DNA from: CAYMND01 sp964465065
GTDB taxonomy: Bacteria; Acidobacteriota; Aminicenantia; UBA2199
NCBI GenBank assembly: GCA_964465065.1
Contig: CAYXHZ010000044.1
Location: forward strand, 1-26,670
Length of the DNA stretch: 26,670 bases
Direction: 5' to 3'
Of the stretch, positions 22,787 through 26,670 are shown in pieces. Numbering within the stretch: the stretch's first letter is position 1; the number at the start of each line of letters is the position of its first letter. The notes under the pieces are model-generated. The model did no database searches. It was not told the origin of the DNA and saw only the letters and a list, made by a program, of their open reading frames with translations. The translations under genes and the position numbers were made by a program.

Positions 22787-24139
22787 ATGAATCGATGGGA
22801 GTGCGCTGTCTGCGGTCACATTCACACCGGCAATGCCCCACCAGCTTCCTGCCCGATCTGCGGAGCTCCGGCCCGGCGCTTCGTCCGCCTGCCCGAGCGC
22901 GCCGAGAGCGCAGCGGCGGCATCGTTCGTACCGGTCCCGGCCACAGAGAGAAAAAAAGTCGTCATCGTCGGCGCCGGCATCGCCGGCTGCAGCGCCGCCT
23001 CCGCTTTGCGCGAGCTCTCGCCGGACTGCCAGATCGATCTGTTCAACGGCGAACCGGACCCGCCGTATACCCGCATGAACCTGACCAGGGTCTTGTCCGG
23101 CGAGCTTTCCCATCAGGATCTGCCATTACGACCGCCATCCTGGTTCGTGCAGCAAAACATCACCCTGCACGGACATTGCCGCGTCGTCGATATCGACACC
23201 AAAAACAAACAACTGCACGATCAGACCGGATCCGCTTACAGTTATGACGATCTGATCCTGTGCAGCGGCGCCAGCGCCAATATACCGGAATTGTACGCCA
23301 AAGAGACCGACAATGTCCTCTGTCTGCGCTCCTGGGAAGACCTGCGCCGCATCCAGGAACAGGCTCGCAGCCCCCGGGAAATCATCTGCCTGGGCGGCGG
23401 CGTCTTGGGTGTCGAATGCGCCAGCGCCCTGGCTGCACAGGGACACAAGGTCCGCCTGGTCCACCGCGGCGACCAGTTGCTGCCCAATCAACTCAACCGC
23501 AGCGCCGCGGAGCACCTGGAAGCCATACTCAGAGAGCAGCGGGTAAGCCTGTACGCCAACGCAGAGCCGAGCGTGTTCAAGGCCAGCCCCAAAATCGCCA
23601 TGCGTCTGCTGGATGGACGGCGTATTCGCGCCGACCTGCTGGTGCTGACCAGCGGCGTTACGCCCGTCCTGCCGATCTGCCGGCCGCCAATCCCGTCGCC
23701 ATGCCCGGTGGATACCCGCATGGCGACAGCCATGAATTCGCTCTGGGCCGCCGGGGACAACGCCGTTGTCGCCGGTCGCCGCTTCGGCAGCTGGGGTCCG
23801 GCCCAGTTGCAGGGAATGGCCGCGGCCCGGTCTGTCCTGGGCCTGGACAGTGCCTACACAAACCCCGTCCCGGTCTGCCTGATCAAGGTGGTCCGCCCCG
23901 AAATCATCAGCATCGGCGATATCCGTAAACCGCAGGAATTTCTCGAGCAAAACCGTCACGATTTTCTCATATCGCTCTTTTTTCAACAGCGCCGCCTGAG
24001 CGGAGCGATTCTGATCAACGCCTCCGACTACGCCGTCACTGTCAACCGGGCCATCGCCGACAACCGCGATCTCAGCGCCCTTTTGTACCGGCACCTGACC
24101 GCCCGGGAATTGCTGGACACCCTGAGTCAAGAGGTGTGA
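22787..24139 (+). CDS. FAD-dependent NAD(P)H oxidoreductase with N-terminal rubredoxin-like domain
   Basis: The 450-residue protein starts with a rubredoxin-like zinc/iron knuckle (C6-x2-C9 and C22-x2-C25, in WECAVCG and CPICG). It continues as a NADH:rubredoxin reductase-type flavoprotein. The FAD-binding GAGIAG begins at residue 62, the NAD-binding GGGVLG is near residue 205, and the second FAD motif is AAGDNA. The fusion places the electron carrier next to its reductase, as in some oxygen- or peroxide-reducing systems of anaerobes; the final acceptor is not in this window. I start at ATG 22787, where GGGAG is seven bases upstream; the longer frame to 22670 overlaps the GT2 gene. It overlaps the convergent nucleotidyltransferase gene by 13 bases. 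Confidence 0.9.
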   Translation: MNRWECAVCGHIHTGNAPPASCPICGAPARRFVRLPERAESAAAASFVPVPATERKKVVIVGAGIAGCSAASALRELSPDCQIDLFNGEPDPPYTRMNLTRVLSGELSHQDLPLRPPSWFVQQNITLHGHCRVVDIDTKNKQLHDQTGSAYSYDDLILCSGASANIPELYAKETDNVLCLRSWEDLRRIQEQARSPREIICLGGGVLGVECASALAAQGHKVRLVHRGDQLLPNQLNRSAAEHLEAILREQRVSLYANAEPSVFKASPKIAMRLLDGRRIRADLLVLTSGVTPVLPICRPPIPSPCPVDTRMATAMNSLWAAGDNAVVAGRRFGSWGPAQLQGMAAARSVLGLDSAYTNPVPVCLIKVVRPEIISIGDIRKPQEFLEQNRHDFLISLFFQQRRLSGAILINASDYAVTVNRAIADNRDLSALLYRHLTARELLDTLSQEV

Positions 24140-24909
24140 TCGCGCAGAAAACAAGTCTTGTCGGGATAACGCATCCGAAAATTTTCGATGGCCTCCCAGG
24201 TTCCCAGGTCCTGATATGAATCGATAAAATCAACTCCGGGCGGTCCCAGTTCACTCAATGGAAACGGGGCGGGCTGATGGGCCACCGCTGCTTTCAGATA
24301 GCGGTACAATGCCCGGCCCCGGGCCTGGCGAAAGCCGTATACGGCCCAGAAGGCGTTGAAAGCACTCAAATCGCCGGCCGGTTTATCGCTGAGGTTCAGC
24401 ACTTGCCCCTGTTCGACCCGCACCGCGCCCAATTGACTCAGGCGCGGAGAAGCCTCGGCCACAACCAGAAAATGTACCGGCCGTTTCTCCAGCCCGGTGC
24501 GTACCGTTTCCAGCAGGCATTCTCCATTCCGATGGATCAGCGACGATTCCGGGCTCAAGGTCAACAGCGAATCGGGCAGGAGCACGACATTGTATTGTCC
24601 GAAGAACGCGCTGGCGGAGTAAACCGATCCCGGCCACTCGCTGTACTGCGAATCAAACGGACAGCGCCGGACCGAAACGCCTGGCAGGCACCGGCTGACG
24701 TAATCGAAAACGGCCGAAGTTTTGGGTTTGACGACGACCACCACCTCGAAAGTCAGGCTTTTTTGCACCGCCATTTGCAGATGCAACAGCGTCAGGTCGA
24801 TCAGCCGCAGACCGGGCCGCAGTTCGAACAGCGGTTTGGGTTCGGTCAGCCCCAGCCGCAAGCCTTCGCCGGCGCAGGGCAGGACCACGGTCAAATCGGC
24901 TCTAGCCAT
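24127..24909 (-). CDS. Sugar nucleotidyltransferase-like protein
   Basis: The 260-residue protein has the nucleotide-binding loop of sugar-1-phosphate nucleotidyltransferases: LPCAGEGLRLGLTEPKPLFEL, with G14, G16, R18 and K25. Later segments fit the GT-A-like core (VVLLPDSLLTL with an Asp in the metal position, and SDKPAGDLSAFNAFWAVYGF). Family enzymes join an NTP to a sugar phosphate, as in glucose-1-phosphate thymidylyl- or uridylyltransferases, but this protein is shorter and divergent, so the base and sugar are open. It starts 23 bases after the DUF4388 protein's stop. No clear ribosome site is seen, so it is probably translated from the same mRNA. Confidence 0.75.
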   Translation of the reverse strand: MARADLTVVLPCAGEGLRLGLTEPKPLFELRPGLRLIDLTLLHLQMAVQKSLTFEVVVVVKPKTSAVFDYVSRCLPGVSVRRCPFDSQYSEWPGSVYSASAFFGQYNVVLLPDSLLTLSPESSLIHRNGECLLETVRTGLEKRPVHFLVVAEASPRLSQLGAVRVEQGQVLNLSDKPAGDLSAFNAFWAVYGFRQARGRALYRYLKAAVAHQPAPFPLSELGPPGVDFIDSYQDLGTWEAIENFRMRYPDKTCFLRDHTS

Positions 24910-24932
24910 GGCAAGGGAACCGGCGACATGAA

Positions 24933-26531
24933 TTAAAGGTAGGGAGCCAACTCGATGATCTTCGGCGGATTGGCCTGTTTGAGAAAATAGTCGGGAATGG
25001 AGCTGTAGGCCGCGCCGGCCGAGGCTTCATCCGCGAATCGTCCCCACATGACCAGGTAGCAGTTTCGCTCATTGCGGCGACGGTTGAGAATGAACAGCAG
25101 TCCGGGATCGCTGAACTGGTCGACGGCATGACGAACCGACTCGACCTGGCAATCGAGTTCGAGCAGAATCGAATAGCGGACCCCTTCATTCCTGATCGAA
25201 TCGGCCCAGACCTGTCCCGCTTCCACGATCCGGCCGGCATGAAAAAGTTGCCATGGATCGTTTCCGGCCGGCACCGGTTTGACCGTCTCTACCGGTTCGG
25301 AGCGGGGTTTTTCGGTCTGTTTGGGCGGTTCTTCAACCTGCGTTGCGGTCGATCCAGTCTCCCGGGACGGAATCGCCTGGTCTGACACCGCTGCCGGATC
25401 GGATTGAGCTCCGCTGTCGACCTTCGGCGGTGCCTCGTTGGCCATGGCTTCGCCGGAAGGTTCGCTCAGGTTGACGACCGGAGCCGGTTTGGGCTGGACC
25501 TGCTCTTTTTCGCCACGGGTCACCATCATCAGAATCGTCCCCGCCAGCACCAGGACGGCCAGAACCATCAGGTAGGTCCAATTGCTCAAACGCCGTTTCC
25601 CATGATCTTCCCCCGGAAAAAGGGAGTCCGTCAGTTCGTCTTCCTCCTCCTCCTCGGGCGCTGGCTCCGCTTCAGGTTCGCTGTTCACCTCTGTATCGGT
25701 CGTCTCGGCAGACAGATCATCCAACTGGCGGGTTGGGGCCGTTGCCGGGCCGGTCGCTTCCTGTTCGTCGGCGTAGAGAAGTCCGACGGTATCGAAGGCC
25801 TCTTCTACCGGTTGCGACTCCGCCGGCTCTTTCCGGCTTGTCAACAGGTCGGCGCAAAGCAGATAAAAGACCACCTTGAGCAACGAATCCTGATGTTCAC
25901 CGGCGTAGCGCGAGACCACGGCCTGCAAATCCTTGTGACCGTCGAAAGCGTACAGCAGTTTCTCCTGCGAAGCCGTCAGGCCTGTGGCCGCCAAGCGTTC
26001 TGGGTCCTGGCAAGGCGTCAGAACGGTTTGAAACGAGCCGATTTCTTCCCAGATACGGTTCATTTCGATACGTTTGAGAATGAAGGCGGCCACCAGTTCG
26101 GTCAGGTCCAGGTCCAGACTGAGCAGGCGCTGCGGCGGAGAATCCTTGACGAACTGATAAGCACCCTGCTGCCAGCTCAGCACGCTGAACACAATCTGTT
26201 GTAATTGTATACGGGTATAACGCACCAGGTCGTCGAGGGTCAGGATATTCATCTCCACCAGACGCTTGCCGATCGACTCGTTGACCGGCAGGCCGTCCTT
26301 TACGGCCCGCAGGCCTTCGGCCTTGACCACCCCGTGCCGGATCAGAACGGTCTCGAGCTGATCTTCGCCTGCGTTGGAAATAGCCCAGAGCAGTCGGCCG
26401 CGGTTGAAGTAGAGGACCTTGAGCACGTCCTCCTTTTTCATGTAGAGGATGCCGGTATGTTTGAGCTGGTGTACGCTGAGAAGCAGGCGGATGGAGCCGT
26501 TACCCTCGATTGACCCCTTTTCACTGATCAT
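24933..26531 (-). CDS. DUF4388 (PATAN) protein with a membrane helix and SPOR-like C-terminal domain
   Basis: Starting at ATG 26531, the 532-residue protein has a cytoplasmic DUF4388-type N-terminus (SIRLLLSVHQLKHTGILYMK, then KVLYFNRGRLLWAISN) and helical repeats to about residue 230. An acidic, disordered stretch follows (about 235-310, including EEEEEDELTD). One membrane helix spans about 318-337 (WTYLMVLAVLVLAGTILMMV). A long Pro/Glu-rich linker leads to a C-terminal alpha/beta domain of about 85 residues (RYSILLELDCQVESVRHAV, then CYLVMWGRFADEASAGAAYSSI) that looks like a SPOR peptidoglycan-binding domain. It could connect cytoplasmic signalling to the cell wall. The TTG at 26582 lies in the promoter and is rejected. 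Confidence 0.8.
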   Translation of the reverse strand: MISEKGSIEGNGSIRLLLSVHQLKHTGILYMKKEDVLKVLYFNRGRLLWAISNAGEDQLETVLIRHGVVKAEGLRAVKDGLPVNESIGKRLVEMNILTLDDLVRYTRIQLQQIVFSVLSWQQGAYQFVKDSPPQRLLSLDLDLTELVAAFILKRIEMNRIWEEIGSFQTVLTPCQDPERLAATGLTASQEKLLYAFDGHKDLQAVVSRYAGEHQDSLLKVVFYLLCADLLTSRKEPAESQPVEEAFDTVGLLYADEQEATGPATAPTRQLDDLSAETTDTEVNSEPEAEPAPEEEEEDELTDSLFPGEDHGKRRLSNWTYLMVLAVLVLAGTILMMVTRGEKEQVQPKPAPVVNLSEPSGEAMANEAPPKVDSGAQSDPAAVSDQAIPSRETGSTATQVEEPPKQTEKPRSEPVETVKPVPAGNDPWQLFHAGRIVEAGQVWADSIRNEGVRYSILLELDCQVESVRHAVDQFSDPGLLFILNRRRNERNCYLVMWGRFADEASAGAAYSSIPDYFLKQANPPKIIELAPYL

Positions 26532-26559
26532 TGGCCAGCCTGCTCCATGGTTATGGGGA

Positions 26560-26589
26560 TATTTTCCGGAAATATACAGCAAAAGTCAA
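26560..26589 (-). promoter_or_regulatory. Candidate promoter of the DUF4388/nucleotidyltransferase operon
   Basis: On the minus strand TTGACT (26589-26584), an 18-base spacer and AAAATA (26565-26560), the same pair of hexamers as at the second corA-like gene. The leader would be about 22 bases. Confidence 0.4.
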
Positions 26590-26670
26590 CAACCGGACCG
26601 ATTTCAGCAGACTTTCCCCGGACGGCAAGAAGACCCCGCCCCAGGTACGGCCGCAGACCGGGAGCCGAAA

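Noticed and set aside
1..26670. Defence island, phage, integron or transposon content
   Set aside because: No transposase, integrase, restriction or nuclease-type defence protein and no terminal repeats or tRNA target are visible; the genes are ordinary chromosomal families.

Overview
The window is 26.7 kb of dense, GC-rich (about 60% by eye) bacterial chromosome with 23 supportable protein genes, one of them cut by the left edge. I see no tRNA, rRNA, CRISPR array, insertion sequence or phage gene. Shine-Dalgarno sites and sigma-70-like promoters are easy to find. Several exported proteins, a PilZ protein, an envelope-spanning DUF4388/SPOR-like protein and an ECF sigma/anti-sigma pair point to a diderm, free-living bacterium. 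An Acidobacteriota/Aminicenantota-like lineage is my guess; nothing in the window fixes the phylum. No stretch longer than about 220 bases lacks a gene; the last 80 bases (26590-26670) hold nothing I can identify.

Layout. 1-797 (minus): ybjQ-like gene, alkyltransferase-like (ATL) gene and the start of a possible methyltransferase, joined by overlapping stop/start codons behind a TTTCAC-N17-TATAAT promoter. 1014-4855: an exported TPR protein, an exported beta-lactamase-fold serine hydrolase, a GNAT acetyltransferase and an M28 zinc peptidase, in alternating directions. 5023-10965: a PilZ protein followed by a cation block. corA is translationally coupled to a protein with two MerR-type DNA-binding domains; it converges on a SERCA-type Ca2+ ATPase, which diverges from a second CorA-like protein carrying SMN in place of GMN. 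11076-12477: a twin NTF2-like exported protein and a small membrane protein.

12406-15663 (minus): an uncharacterised P-loop NTPase coupled by ATGA to an organophosphate/phosphate antiporter, then an ECF sigma factor coupled by ATGA to its zinc-binding anti-sigma factor. 15823-21690: an exported DUF4140/DUF4139 (MuiA-like) protein, a small DUF6249-like membrane protein on the plus strand, a CPBP (CAAX) membrane protease whose real start is probably TTG, and an exported papain-like peptidase with three 97-residue C-terminal repeats. 21874-24139 (plus): a GT2 glycosyltransferase and a rubredoxin-fused FAD oxidoreductase. 24127-26531 (minus): a DUF4388-TM-SPOR-like protein followed by a sugar nucleotidyltransferase-like protein.

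Most promising for something undescribed: the P-loop NTPase/antiporter pair; the corA/dual-MerR unit beside a calcium pump and a variant CorA; an intrinsic terminator on the antisense strand touching the ribosome site of the DUF6249-like gene; and the DUF4388-SPOR protein. Nothing here is an obvious defence or mobile system.
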